This document shows positions 33,013-44,132 of a DNA stretch of 64,000 nucleotides, piece by piece. Position 1 is the stretch's first letter. Each line of letters begins with the position of its first letter. The translations under genes were made by a program, and so were the position numbers. The notes under the pieces are model-generated. The model was given only the letters and a program-made list of their open reading frames with translations. It did not search any database and had not been told where the DNA came from. Source of the stretch: Hesseltinella vesiculosa (taxonomy: Eukaryota; Mucoromycota; Mucoromycetes; Mucorales; Cunninghamellaceae); contig MCGT01000016.1 of the NCBI GenBank assembly GCA_002104935.1, positions 124,001 to 188,000 on the forward strand, written 5' to 3'.

Positions 33013-35512
33013 TCATGAATGTTCTTTTTTAGTGAAACGAAGCGTATCATGTTTTTGAAGTCGCTCTTGCAACGTCGCTTCAAAATTCTGCTGGACAGCC
33101 TTGTCGTAATTTTTCTGCATGATGCCAGGTTTTCTTTCAAGGGGGTGTCTTGACCGTGAGGTTGGCGAACGGCACAATTCCTCGATTTTTTCCCAAGCCT
33201 CGGCTGCTGTTGCAGGATGGTGCGCTTTTGGCGTTTGGTCCACCAAGGCTCCGCTGAACAGCAGCTGGATTTCCTCCAAGGTCTTGGCCTAAAATGACAA
33301 ATCAATAAGGAATTTTTTTTTCATTTTTCATTTTTTCATACTTTTGTCTCGGGGTAAAAAAAGTGAACGAGCAAGGCGTCGACGAGGACGAGACAGGCAA
33401 ACACCACATACGCTTTCCAGGCCATGACGTCAAATAAATAGGGAGCCACCTGCGTCACAAGCAAACTACAGCCAAACATACTGCCTGTGGTGACTCCCAT
33501 GGCCTTGGCTCGTATTCGTTGTGAGTAAATTTCTGCTGGAAAGATCCACCCGATCGCCGCCCATGTCATCGCAAAACAGGCCAGAAACAGGCACAAAAGG
33601 ACAAGCACAGCCATCGTTGCTTGTGGGTTTGACACATACATCATCATTTCTGAGCTCCGTGATGCTTCATTCCTACTATCGCTATACACCGCCAAAATGA
33701 TCGAGATCGACACCATACAAACACACATGGCCAATGCTCCAACCATCAAAATTCTTCGCCGGCCCCATCGATCAATCTCATTCAAAAAAAAGTCGTCAAT
33801 TCCCAACCTCCCTTTTTTTTCAAAATAGGCAACTCACATAAAAAAAGACAAGGATGGTTGCCAACATGTTGACCATGCCACTCACCGCATTGCCTGCCAA
33901 AAAAAAAAAAAATCACGGGGTTGGGAAAACACGAAGTTGGCTTTTTCATTCACCGCTAACCAATCAGCATTGCATTGATCTCAGCCAAACCCATGGTTTC
34001 CATGATGTGAGGCAGATGGAACCTTAAGAAGGGGGGGATCACAACGTTTGTAAATTGTACAACACCAAAAAAAAAAACTTACAAAAGCGCGTTGATTCCT
34101 GTGAACTGAGTCATGATGTGAAGCCCCATGCCAAGAAAGAGCCGTTTCCGATTGTTATCATTTCCTTTTGTGAGCAAAGAGGCGTATGAAGTAGGACAAT
34201 GCCGCTCAAAACTGACATCCTGAATAATCCCCAGGTACTCCATATCCAACGAATAGGCATCACTGCTGGCGGTCGTCGATGGAGAACTGCCGAGATGACT
34301 CTCCATCTCTTCCTGCCGGTCATGGTCTTCTTCAGCTATCAGAAGCCCATGCGCGCCCAGGGGGCTCGTTGACGATGTCGGTGGGCTTGAAACGACCTTC
34401 TCATGGTCGTCCTCCTGTCGCCTCATCCTCAGCTTGGACAGGATGGCATCGGCTGAGTTCCGTCTTCCCTTGTACACCAGCCAACGCGGTGTCTCAGGCA
34501 CCGCCCACGGAATGCCCAAAAGTAGTATTGTCGACGGCCCAATCTGGAGAAGGATAGGCAGCTCCCAAGAAAAATGCTGTTTTAAATTAAAAGTGGCATA
34601 GGCCACCCAATACGCTACACAAAACCCAGCCGTCACTCCCAATTGGTAAAATGTAATCATACGCCCACGGTGCTCATGTCTTGCCAGCTCGCTTTGGTCT
34701 TGACGAAGGAAAAAAAAAAAAAAGGTGAGACCCAAAAAAAATGACGGGCATTGAACTTACAGAGTGGCACCAGGAATGCAAAGATGCTTGGACCCAAAAA
34801 AATAAAAAAATGTGAGCCAGTCTGGCCGTTCTCCCTAACGTGCCTGTTTTCATTTACCCCAGAGACACACCAGCCACCATGCGGCCAACCACTAGCACTC
34901 CAAAACTGCGGCCAAAAGCCTGGATAAATGCACCAACATTATGGATACACGCAGCAGCTATAAACAGGCGACGTCTCCCGATCTTGTCAACAATTGGACC
35001 TGACACCTAAAGAGCGGCGATCGAAAATAAGCCCTTTTCTTTCTTTTGGCTTCTCTTCTGCTGGGTCACTTGCAATGGCAGTAACAGTAGCCATCGCCAA
35101 AGAAATCGAAGCAATCGCGCTGGAATGTTGATGTGCGCTAATAGAAAATGTCGTAATGAAATCATCCATAATCAAACACGCCGAGATCGTGCCGTTGTCA
35201 TATCTTTTTTTGATGGGAAAAAAAAACCTTTTGAGGACTAGCATTCTTCTTCGTTGCTCCATTTACCCATACTAGCCAATGTACCGGGGCAAAAAAAAAA
35301 AAAAAAAAAAAGAGAGAGAATGGGAAGACAACCATCGGTCAACAAAAAAATCAGTACGTGGATGCATTTTTCTTGATAAAGATATACCAAAAAACCGCCT
35401 ATGGACACAAAACTGGCCGTTGACTGGTTAGCCGATGCCACTCGCAATAGAACACTTGGCGTTGGCTGGTTTACCTGCATATAGCATAGAGCTTCCAATA
35501 CGGTGAAAGCAT
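33013..35512 (-). CDS. MFS sugar transporter (hexose porter family)
   Basis: Eleven exons (35475-35512, 35388-35412, 35267-35271, 35070-35203, 34858-34999, 34761-34786, 34083-34698, 33961-34022, 33838-33893, 33342-33776, 33013-33288) give 604 aa. The joined N-terminus FVSIGGFLYGYDNGTISA depends on a 5-nt exon. Sugar-porter signatures: DKIGRRRLF, YQSELARHEHRGRMITFYQ, PETPRWLVYKGR, TQFTGINALLF, DRWGRRRILMVGA and PETKAKTLEEIQ. Twelve helices are expected in the plasma membrane; the cytoplasmic loop between helices 6 and 7 is long (about 90 residues) and Ser/Asp/Glu-rich. The intron between 34999 and 35070 has an alternative choice (donor GTTACT with acceptor TTTAG), which would change a few residues of helix 2. 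The transported sugar is not predictable. Confidence 0.9.
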
Positions 35513-37110
35513 TAATAAGTCATTTGAAACTTGAAAGAATGAGAAGAAAAAGTGACAAAAAAAAGGAAAAGGTCGCAGGTGATTGTTATTTAAATTGAGG
35601 CAGAACAAAATGGCCGCCGAAGAATCAAAAGAACAGAAAATCAGGTCGATGCCCGGTACCAATCATGGCTACCACCAATGAACAACCATGCTCGGCCATA
35701 ACTTCGGCTGGTCGGTCCATCATGACCACGATTTTTTTTTTTTTTTTTTACAAAAAATAGGACGACAACGCGCCTGTTTTATTTTTACAATATCACACCC
35801 ACTTTGGACAGCCAAACATGCGAATGGTAGAAGCAACTCTGGATCAGAAAGAGAAAGAAAAAAACGAGTTAGCACTAGACCTTTCAAAAAATGGCTTCAA
35901 AAAAAGACATCAATGTGAAAGATATGGATCAGTGAATTGGTGTAAGGTTGATTTCACAAGCCCACACTGGCTTCTTAAGTAGCAAATAAAAATACAAATC
36001 ATCATTTGCCATATCCTTCAATCGATGCTTCAATCGATGCTACAGTTTTTTTTTTTGTTACTGTTGATGTCTTACCTTTCTTTCAAAGGAAGCTTGGAAA
36101 AGGACGGGCTTGGGTCGTGGCATCTACAATCACACCCATCCATCCATCCATCCATCCATCCATCCATCCAGCTATGTTATGGTCCAAATATTCACCCACA
36201 TGCATTCACTTTACCAGCGCCCAAAAAAAAACGACATGCGAAGCAAAAAGTGGAGAAAGAGAAAGGAACCAATGCAACCAAAAAAAAAAAATTGGCATTT
36301 TTAAAGGGACCAAGTGGCTATTTTTAAGCTGCGCTGGAAGGCTTCCTTTTTTCCCGATTTTTGACTGGGACAGGTCAGATCAGCTTGCCATCGCAATCAT
36401 CATGAAAACCAGCACTGGTGAAGAGATGCAGGCACAGCCGGGCGTGGGAGAGCGATAACAAGATTGGCTCTCCTGGCCACTTTTTGCCCAGATTAGCGAC
36501 GATCGAATTTGCCTGCACCGGGACGTGCCGGGCGGCTTTTGCATGATCGAGGTCACCGGGACCTTTTCGACATCGTGCCTCGGTTGCCGAGATTTCAAGG
36601 AGGACCAACATTGACCATTTTTATTCTCCTGGAAGTTTGCAACATCATCGATGTCTTCCCTCTTTTTACAGGGTATTCCTGATCAAGACCTTTCACATTG
36701 CTGATATCATTCGCACAGCCAAGGGATAAAAAAAAAAAATAGGGATGCCACCTACCGGTAATTGTCGGCTTTTAGTGCTCAAAAGAAAAGAACAATCCAT
36801 GCTTCTTACTGCGATATTTCCATTGTGGAATGTTAAATGTGCATGTGGGACGATCGAGAAATCTGAAACAAGGTGGAGCGAGGGAGGAAAAATAGAAAGA
36901 GCCAAAAAGAAATGATCGCCGTTCTCTTGATGGGTTAAAACACCGCCTACTTTTTTTGAGATGAAACAAACAACTCCCAAAGAGGGATGCTTTTTTTTAA
37001 TTGAACAAATGATGGCATGGCCTATCATTTCATAACATTGGGGATTGAAAGAAAGAAAAAAGGATATCATGATATAACTATACAAAAGAGAAGAGAAAGA
37101 AAATAATTGA
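35513..37110. other. Intergenic region, no gene supported
   Basis: About 1.6 kb. It has a TTTAAATA sequence near 35590 that may serve the transporter gene, a poly-T run at 35732-35749, a CATC microsatellite, and a GC-richer patch near 36380-36600 with open frames on the minus strand that show no motif I recognise. Confidence 0.4.
36133..36170. repeat. (CATC)n microsatellite
   Basis: About nine tandem CATC units, reading CATCCATCCATC on the plus strand. Confidence 0.9.
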
Positions 37111-37443
37111 CTAGGCAGCAGCAATAGGCGTGGATTGCGGTGACACATGGTCAGTCCATTTGGCCGGATGAACTCGTTTGGATATGGACGATGGTCTTGT
37201 GAGTGTCACCTTTTTACGTTTCATACTTCCCACTGATGGTGGAGGTGTTGGTAGGTAAGCCGCTTGTGGTTGTTTTGGCTCCACCACTTCAGCGTAAAAC
37301 CCAGAAGTCTTGGGCATCACAGGCGCTTGCTTCTTTTCCACATTTGTTTCTTGATCAGAGTATTCATGGATCAAATGCGTACCTTGGCCCTTTGGCACTC
37401 GTGTTGCAATACCATGATCATCAAACACAACCTCATGCACCAT
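37111..37443 (-). CDS. Small hypothetical protein
   Basis: An uninterrupted frame of 110 aa, MVHEVVFDDHGIATRVPKGQ to the end PQSTPIAAA. It is basic in its C-terminal half (SMKRKKVTLTRPSSISKRVH) with Pro runs (LPTPPPS). The composition and ordered N-terminus favour real coding, but I recognise no domain and an upstream exon cannot be excluded. Confidence 0.45.
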   Translation of the reverse strand: MVHEVVFDDHGIATRVPKGQGTHLIHEYSDQETNVEKKQAPVMPKTSGFYAEVVEPKQPQAAYLPTPPPSVGSMKRKKVTLTRPSSISKRVHPAKWTDHVSPQSTPIAAA

Positions 37444-39180
37444 AGCCTTGATACATCAACATTTCATACAAAAAAAAAAAAAAAAAACCTTGATGAACGC
37501 TAGCCCCTTTGTTAAAAAACCACCTGTCGTCCATACCTCGGAAGAATTGCAGCAGCCCATCGTTTATGATATACTGTGTGACAAAAAAAAAATAAAGAAA
37601 AAAGAGTGAGAGAGAGAAGTAAAAAAATAATAATAGAGGGTGTCGAGAAATTGGGCGTCAGATGGTGTTTTTTATGCTGTGCCAAGCCAATGCTTGAAAC
37701 AAACATCTGCCTAAAAAAAGACATTCACCTCCGACCCATCCTGCTGGTGCCTGCCTTTTTTTTTTTTTTTTGGCAGACAAGTCTAAAAATAGAAAAGGCA
37801 AGACCAACCCGAGCACTGAGCCTTGACCAGGCATACATTATTATTATTTTACGCTGAGCCCATCAAGAATGCTAGTTTGGCTTCTCGAGCTTGCCAAAAA
37901 AATAAAATAATAGTAATAACGAAAATGCCCCTTCTCACCACTTCTTCAAGGAAATACCACCGTTCTAGACTGCCATAACGTGAGAGCATAAAAAAAAAAT
38001 TGGAGTGCTCGGTTGCACCCGCCATGACCCGCTGGCGAGCTATTTTTGTTTGATCTTTTGTCGTAAACCGTCGGCCAAAATTAGTAAAGTTAGAACTCTC
38101 TTGCAGAAAGGAGATGGCAGCTCATGCATCACCATGGGCAAAAGTAAGAAAGTGGCCCTTTTTTGACGATGTCAAGCCCAAAATAACAACGACGCGTCTC
38201 ATCACAAACAACTCAGAGCAACCTATACATCTCTCTTTCCCTGACGACCGCCACGATCACTTGATTTGACTGCACGTCTTTTTTTTTTTTGTCTGAGTGC
38301 GAAATTCATTCTCATCAAGCAGACAAGCTATGCGCCATTGTTGAACATGAGAAGATTACCATCCATCTTTTTTTAAAAAAAAAATAAAAATAAAAATAAA
38401 ATTAAGTGATTCCGTAAAAAGGTAGCAGAGCGCCGTGAATAGGTGTTTTGGTGACATTGTTTTTGCTAACTACCAAGAAAAGTCGGCTGATTACCAAATA
38501 TGGACAGCCACTGTGCTACATGCTCGATTTTTCAATGTGAACAATCTCATTGCATGGTGAATAAACGAAAGATTGATCAATGGGTTTGACCAGATACTAC
38601 ATCTATCTACTTGGGATATGAAGAGATATGGATTTTCTTTTGCGCATTGGACGATGTAGAAATGTGGGACACCGTTGCACTAACCGGCAAAAAAAAAAAA
38701 AAGCAAACATTTCATCAAATCTACGTTTGCTTTTATTATTCTATCTCATCGCTCATACGGAGGATGATGGTAACTGTCATCAGCATCAAATTCTATACAG
38801 TATCATCAGTGGGCACCGGAAGCCCAAGGTTTACCGAAGTAGTCGTTGGCTGACAGGCTGACATTACTGCACTTTCTCTCCTCCTGTCAGACTTGGCTGG
38901 GGAGACCTGTCTTTAAGCAAGTGCCTGTCCCCACGAAGTATCAGAGAGGTCTGATACCTTGACCATGAACAGTGCATATCATATACAAGTGCCCTGCAAA
39001 ATCCGGTGATGATCGGTGGAAAATTTATTTTTGGCGCACATTTAGGCTCCCTATGTTTTCGTTCAAAAATGGCCAGGGAACCCTCAGGCGTTTTGAAAAA
39101 TCAAAAACCATGATAGATTGACTTTGAACTGATGGATCCAGCTCATTTTTTTGGTGGATATCGACAATAACATCACCTAA
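37444..39180. other. Intergenic, no gene seen
   Basis: AT-rich with homopolymer runs (for example 37470-37487, 38279-38290, 38690-38702). No conserved frame or RNA is recognised. Confidence 0.4.
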
Positions 39181-39280
39181 TGATGCTGTAAAAACCACAT
39201 CGATTGAGCAAAGTTGCCCAGCCAAAGTTTGAAGAAGCATGAATTCCAATCTCCGATTACCCTGCTAAAAAACCGTCAAA
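39181..39280 (+). repeat. Dispersed repeat copy, diverged
   Basis: Same order of blocks as 59169-59295: CACATCGATTG, AAAG-TTGCCCAGCCAA, then CTCCGATTACC and GCTAAAAAA. More diverged and lacking the TCGGCCATTTT end. A related GGCCAGGGAACCCTC stretch lies just upstream at 39071-39088. Confidence 0.5.
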
Positions 39281-39326
39281 AACGACGCAAACCAGAAAAA
39301 AACCGTTCTACAGCCAAAAATCGACC

Positions 39327-39508
39327 TCCTCCGATCACCTTCAAATTTGGCATGGTGATAGTAGATGACAAATGATGACCATGGTATAATACTTAGCCTT
39401 GATGAATCACTGATTGACGAGCTAAAGCTGCTTACTTTTTTTTTTTTTCGAGAAAAAACAAGTTCTTCCGATTAGCTTCACATTTGGCACGGTGTTAGTA
39501 GGTGACTG
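39327..39508 (+). repeat. Imperfect direct repeat pair
   Basis: 39327-39370 and 39464-39508 share TC-TCCGAT-A-CTTCA-ATTTGGCA-GGTG-TAGTAG-TGAC with about eight differences in 44 positions, an old local duplication or two dispersed-repeat copies. Confidence 0.55.
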
Positions 39509-39750
39509 TTGCACTTAAGAGCACCCCTTAAACCTAGACCATCTCGCAAAAAAATTAGCGGCAGACTGAACCACGCTCAAGCTGTCGTATCACATATTGG
39601 TGAAAAAAAAAAGCGGTGAAACATGAAACCATACAATAGTGTTGCCACCCGACTCACAGTCACCACTCTATCCAACCCTTTCCAAAGTTTGTTCATGATT
39701 TCCACGATATAAAAAAAAAAAAAGGACAACCAAGAAAAAGCAAAAAGATA

Positions 39751-39832
39751 TGGTGACTCTGGGATTCGAACCCAGGCCTCTTTCGAGACTGCAACTTGAG
39801 TGCAGCGCCTTAGACCGCTCGGCCAAATCACC
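39751..39832 (-). tRNA. tRNA-Leu (anticodon CAA)
   Basis: On the minus strand this folds as a full cloverleaf of 82 nt: acceptor GGTGATT pairs AGTCACC, D arm with GGCCGAGCGGTC (A box TGGCCGAGCGG), anticodon stem CTGCA/TGCAG around CTCAAGT giving anticodon CAA, long class II variable arm, and T arm CTGGG-TTCGAAT-CCCAG. There is no intron, unlike the yeast tRNA-Leu(CAA). The 3' flank on the minus strand (39740 and below) has a T tract that could end Pol III transcription. Confidence 0.96.
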
Positions 39833-42439
39833 TTGTTGAGAAGTAAATCGAGTAGACATATCCGATTTGCCGACGATATTTTTTTGCAAAAAATTGGAGA
39901 TACACTGATCGTGTAGTATTTAATTGCAAGTAGGGACAGAGGGCTTATGTTGAACGAAATTTTGGCAAATTTTATTTAGTAACCAAGCACTCTTTTTAGT
40001 CGCAAAAAAAAATCGAAAACCCAAAAAAAGCGTTGTTAGGTTAGAATGATTGATTTGGGTTCGGCAACCAATGGATTTTTCGTATTGGAAAAGTTTGATT
40101 TTTTGGGCCAAGCCTTTTTTGGTAACTGCCATGAGCCATTCGTACAGTTGAATCGAAGCAAGAAGGTGTTGTCCAAAAAAAAATTCCAAGAGGCCTGAAA
40201 TTCCATTGGCTGCCCAGATCTATCCTAACCTAACCGGACCCTTTTTGGGTTTCCCAATTTAGAATTCAAACGCCGGAAAGGCGGAGATCATTTTTACTTT
40301 TAATGCTGAGGAGGATGGAAAACGTCCAATGAAATGCATTTTCTGTTTTTAGAAGTCGCTTCTAACGTCACCCCAAACGGGGGCAAAAAAAAATAAGAAT
40401 CTGTCAATCGAACTAATTTCTACGTTATAGAAGATGATGTACCGTACTGTAATACATTGATGAGGAAGTGGCTTCCTGTCTTTTTTTTTTTGCATCGGCG
40501 TTTGGGGTGATGTTAGACGGGAGTTCGAAAAAATGTGTTTTACTGGCATTTTTTACAGCGCCTTTATTAAATCCGACATTTCACAAGAATCTATTGGCTC
40601 AAGGAATCGCGCTTGTTGGGCCATTTTGTCCGTACCATATCATCCAAGAACACTGTGTTTTTACCCACCATGACTTCTTATCATGCATTAATTTTATAAA
40701 AGTTTGGTGTCTATCAGCCCTTCAAACTCTTCACCATGTAAAAGTGTAGGCACCATCTGGCAAGGTAGGCTCGCTGAGCGGAATTCTAAAATGACTGGCA
40801 ATTTTTTTCATCTTATTTTGGTGGAGGAAATGAAGGAGTGAAATCAAAAAGTTGGGCAAGCTGGCAGGATACCGTTACCGATCGACCTGATTATTTCAGC
40901 ATCAGTGCCTTTCATGAGAACTTGACTCAATGAAAAATTTTGTGTCGATTCATTCAATATAAACAGGCTGTGTCACATTTTCCTTTTTTTTTAAACAAGC
41001 AAATTGAACCCCCAAGCGATTTGGCAAAAAAAATCCAAAAAAACATTGGTCTCCACCGCCTTCCGATTCACCCCAAATTTTGAACACGAGTAAAAAAGGA
41101 TGAAAAATGATAATGGTTGAAATTTCAGACTTCTCAGACGTCGCGTGGTTGAGCTAGAAGCATGGCTAAGTTTAATTTGATTGACCGGAGTTTTTTTTTT
41201 CGTTTTGATGCTTTTTCGGCCATTTTCCCAAGGGACGCTTTGGCGATCTGGCATCAACCGACAGGCTCCAAATCTTGTATGCAGATAGAATATGGCCTCT
41301 TGCTTCCTTTTTAACCTGTCCTTCCTGGCTGTCAAATCTCTTTCAAATGTCATCAACTTCAATGGCGACACACCTGGCTGGTGCCGCGCCCCATCCGGAA
41401 AGCACCAATTTGTCAAAATGAGCGGCCAAGTAAATTAAAAAGAAAGTTCTATCATTCGCAATTCGGTTCACTTTTTCAAGGTTATTGGATTATCATTTAC
41501 TAACTTACTTTAGATAGATCGGAACAACGACAGCCCAATGGAGCCAGAAAATAGCAAAACGTGGTATCTAACTGATTTTAAGAGTTTTTATGATTTTTTT
41601 TTTTTGTCGCGCAAGTGGTGTGGATGTTCAGTCATATATATGAGACGACAGGACGGCAATGACACTGATGCAATGTCCATGATTTTATTATCAAATAATT
41701 TAACCAGGATTCAGCTCTGGGTAGATTGCCTTTTCGACTAGGGCGCCGTGCAGGCGGCCCATCGGCTGCGGTGATGAGTGGCATCGGGTTCAATAACCGA
41801 TGTCGGCTTGAGTGGCCGCTCTTTCCATCGAATTCCCAAGTATACCTCCTTTGGCAGATAGCAAACGAATGAAAGAAAATAGTCTAAAAGACCCAGCGGC
41901 GGTGTCAGGATCTTCAACGGGTTAGACCCGAGCAAAACGAATCTGGTAATCTATCTTGCACGTCTTGGCATGTCAGGGAAAGGCACGTGCAATGTTCTGT
42001 GCGGCATTTTGGTGTTCCTTTTTCTGCTTTTTGCTGGTCAGCGTAAACACACAGACCAAACCTACTTGTCAGTAAGTGTGGGGAAAAAAATAAGAACGTT
42101 GTGATAGGGCCATTTTGGATGAGCTGCAAATGCCCGATCATGTACGACAGGTGCATTATTAAAACGTAATCAGTTTCAATACGGTTTCCATTCCAATCTT
42201 ATTATGGGGTGGGTATAAGAACAAAAAAAGAGTGAACGTCAAAAAGCCTTTACGATCTGCCAGTGCGTTTGCAGTGCAGGAAGGCTTTCAGCCAATGGCA
42301 GTGAGCCGAGTCAATTTTGAAATAACGCAGCTGGAGCCTGTTTTTTTTTTCTCTTCGCTTCGTTTTATTCAATCATCTTTGCCAGCACAGTGTCTATTCT
42401 CCCTTCCTTATTTATATCACTCTTTATAGTATACCAATC
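39833..42439. other. Intergenic, repeat-derived
   Basis: About 2.6 kb without a supported gene. Contains the inverted-repeat element at 40333-40560 and diverged repeat-like text near 40990-41090. The last 100 nt (TATTTATATCAC, TTTATAGTATACC) are the likely promoter of the Erv41 gene. Confidence 0.4.
40333..40560. repeat. Small inverted-repeat (MITE-like) element
   Basis: The left arm near 40351-40392 contains TCTAACGTCACCCCAAACG and A-rich sequence; the right arm near 40478-40530 contains CGTTTGGGGTGATGTTAGA with T-rich sequence, an imperfect inverted repeat around a 90-nt centre. There is no coding capacity, so it fits a non-autonomous element. Confidence 0.6.
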
Positions 42440-43922
42440 ATGTCAATAAGTAAACTGGCTGACAAGGCTGTTGTGTTTGATGCGTTTCCCAAAGTTGAAA
42501 GCGACAATCAAACTCGCAGCGAAAAAGGTGGCGTCCTGACGGTGCTTCTGACGTGTTTGTTACTGTTCCTCACATGGGGGGAGTTGTCAGAGTAAGCGAT
42601 CAAAAATAAAAGGTAGGGGCATGATGGATTGATACATCTTTCTGTAGATACCGCAAAATCCACAATGAATACCAGTTCACGCTTGATTCCAGTGTCGACA
42701 AGACATTGCAGGTGAATTTGGATTTGACTGTGGCCATGCCTTGTCCAGGTGCATATAGAAAAAGAGAGAAGGGCAATGTGAAAGGGATGTAGCTCATGAT
42801 TTCGTTTACTTGTCTGTCTTGTAATAGTTTTGTATGTCCATGTCTACGATGCTTCTGGCCAGCGCCTTCACCTGACTGAGAATTTGAAAATGATCCCTGC
42901 AAGTGTTCCATTACACCCTGTTTCTTGGGCATTAGCTAACACGATTTCTTTTTCTAGTCCGAGTTCTCCACCACAAAAGCAAACAGCGGAAAGTAAGTCC
43001 TCTGATATAGGAATGGACATCCTCACCTCGCGCCTCTGTAATTTTTTTTTTTAGGACTGTCAATGACCCCAAATATCTACAAGAGATCGTCAAGGCTGCC
43101 AGCGGGCAACCTTATGACGAGCAAATTGCCAACGACATGGGTGCTTGTCGTATCTTTGGGTCGATCACTGCCAACAAGCTTGCCTCCAATCTTCATATCA
43201 CAGCCGCTGGCCATGGCTACCGTAAGAGAGTTTGTGTCTATCGAGAGAGCCTAGAAGGAGAGGTGATGCCTGACGGTTTATTATTATTATTTAGAAAGCA
43301 ATGTTCATACGGATCATGCTAGTAAGCACGGTTTTTTCATTTAGTCTCGATCAAGAGCGGCCAATTGCTGACCGCCCCCATTTAACGACAATTTTGTTAG
43401 TGATGAACTTTACCCATCGGATCGACGAGTTCTCCTTTGGTAAATTCTATCCGAGCCTGGTGAATCCATTGGATAACAGCCTGGAAGTGACCAGCAAAGG
43501 TATGAGAAAAAGGATCCATGCCAGTGGAATGTGATGGACTGACGTATTTTTTTTTAATTGAAGCGTTTACAATTTTTGATTATTTCATCTCGGTGGTGCC
43601 AACGACGTATTTGGACAAGCGTGGCAACATGTTAATGACGAACCAGTATGCAGTGACAGACTCTGATCGGACGTTTGAAGAAGAACAAGCCATGGGTGTG
43701 GTGCCTGGGATCTTTTTCAAGTATAGTCTGGAGGCCATTGAGGTGATCATCAAGGAAACCCATCGATCTTTCTTTGATTTGCTGGTGCGCTTGTTTGGGA
43801 TCATTGGTGGCTCAGTGGTAACGGTTGGCTTTTTGTATCGTGCTTTTCGTTTTGCTTGGACAGGTGGCAAGGAAGATCCCAATTTGTATGCGCCTGTTCA
43901 CAACTTGTTCCGACGAGTTTAG
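42440..43922 (+). CDS. ERV41: ER-Golgi cargo receptor subunit Erv41/ERGIC2
   Basis: Eight exons (42440-42591, 42648-42748, 42828-42898, 42958-42992, 43055-43221, 43295-43321, 43401-43499, 43564-43922) give 336 aa, close to yeast Erv41. Recognisable family blocks: VVFDAFPKVESDNQTRSEKG with the first membrane helix, LQVNLDLTVAMPC, GACRIFGSITANKLASNLHI, NFTHRIDEFSFGKFYPSLVN-PLD, FDYFISVVPTTY, and a second helix near the end (LFGIIGGSVVTVGFLYRAF). The protein cycles in COPII vesicles as a complex with Erv46. The third intron (42899-42957) has a GC donor (CCT|GCAAGT), which is the only choice that keeps frame. A 27-nt exon supplies QSNVHTDHA in the lumenal domain. The C-terminus lacks an obvious KKXX but ends in basic residues (FRRV). 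Confidence 0.92.
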
Positions 43923-44132
43923 ATCTCGCTCTTACAGTATTTAGCTATAGAGGTGGCTTATTTTTTAATTTTCATACATGATGAGCATTAAAAAAACGTG
44001 CCTGCATCATTTTTTTTATTGCATAAATTATAGTTTTCTAGTAGTAAAGAGACGGTAACGGAAGGCGAGAGATGGGAAAAGAGGTGGGCATAATTTTTTT
44101 CGAGTTTTTTCAACGTCAACAACACCGTTTTT

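Noticed and set aside
36375..36611. Open frames in a GC-richer patch, possible small gene
   Set aside because: Two frames are equally open, there is no motif, and no splice signals lead to a longer product.
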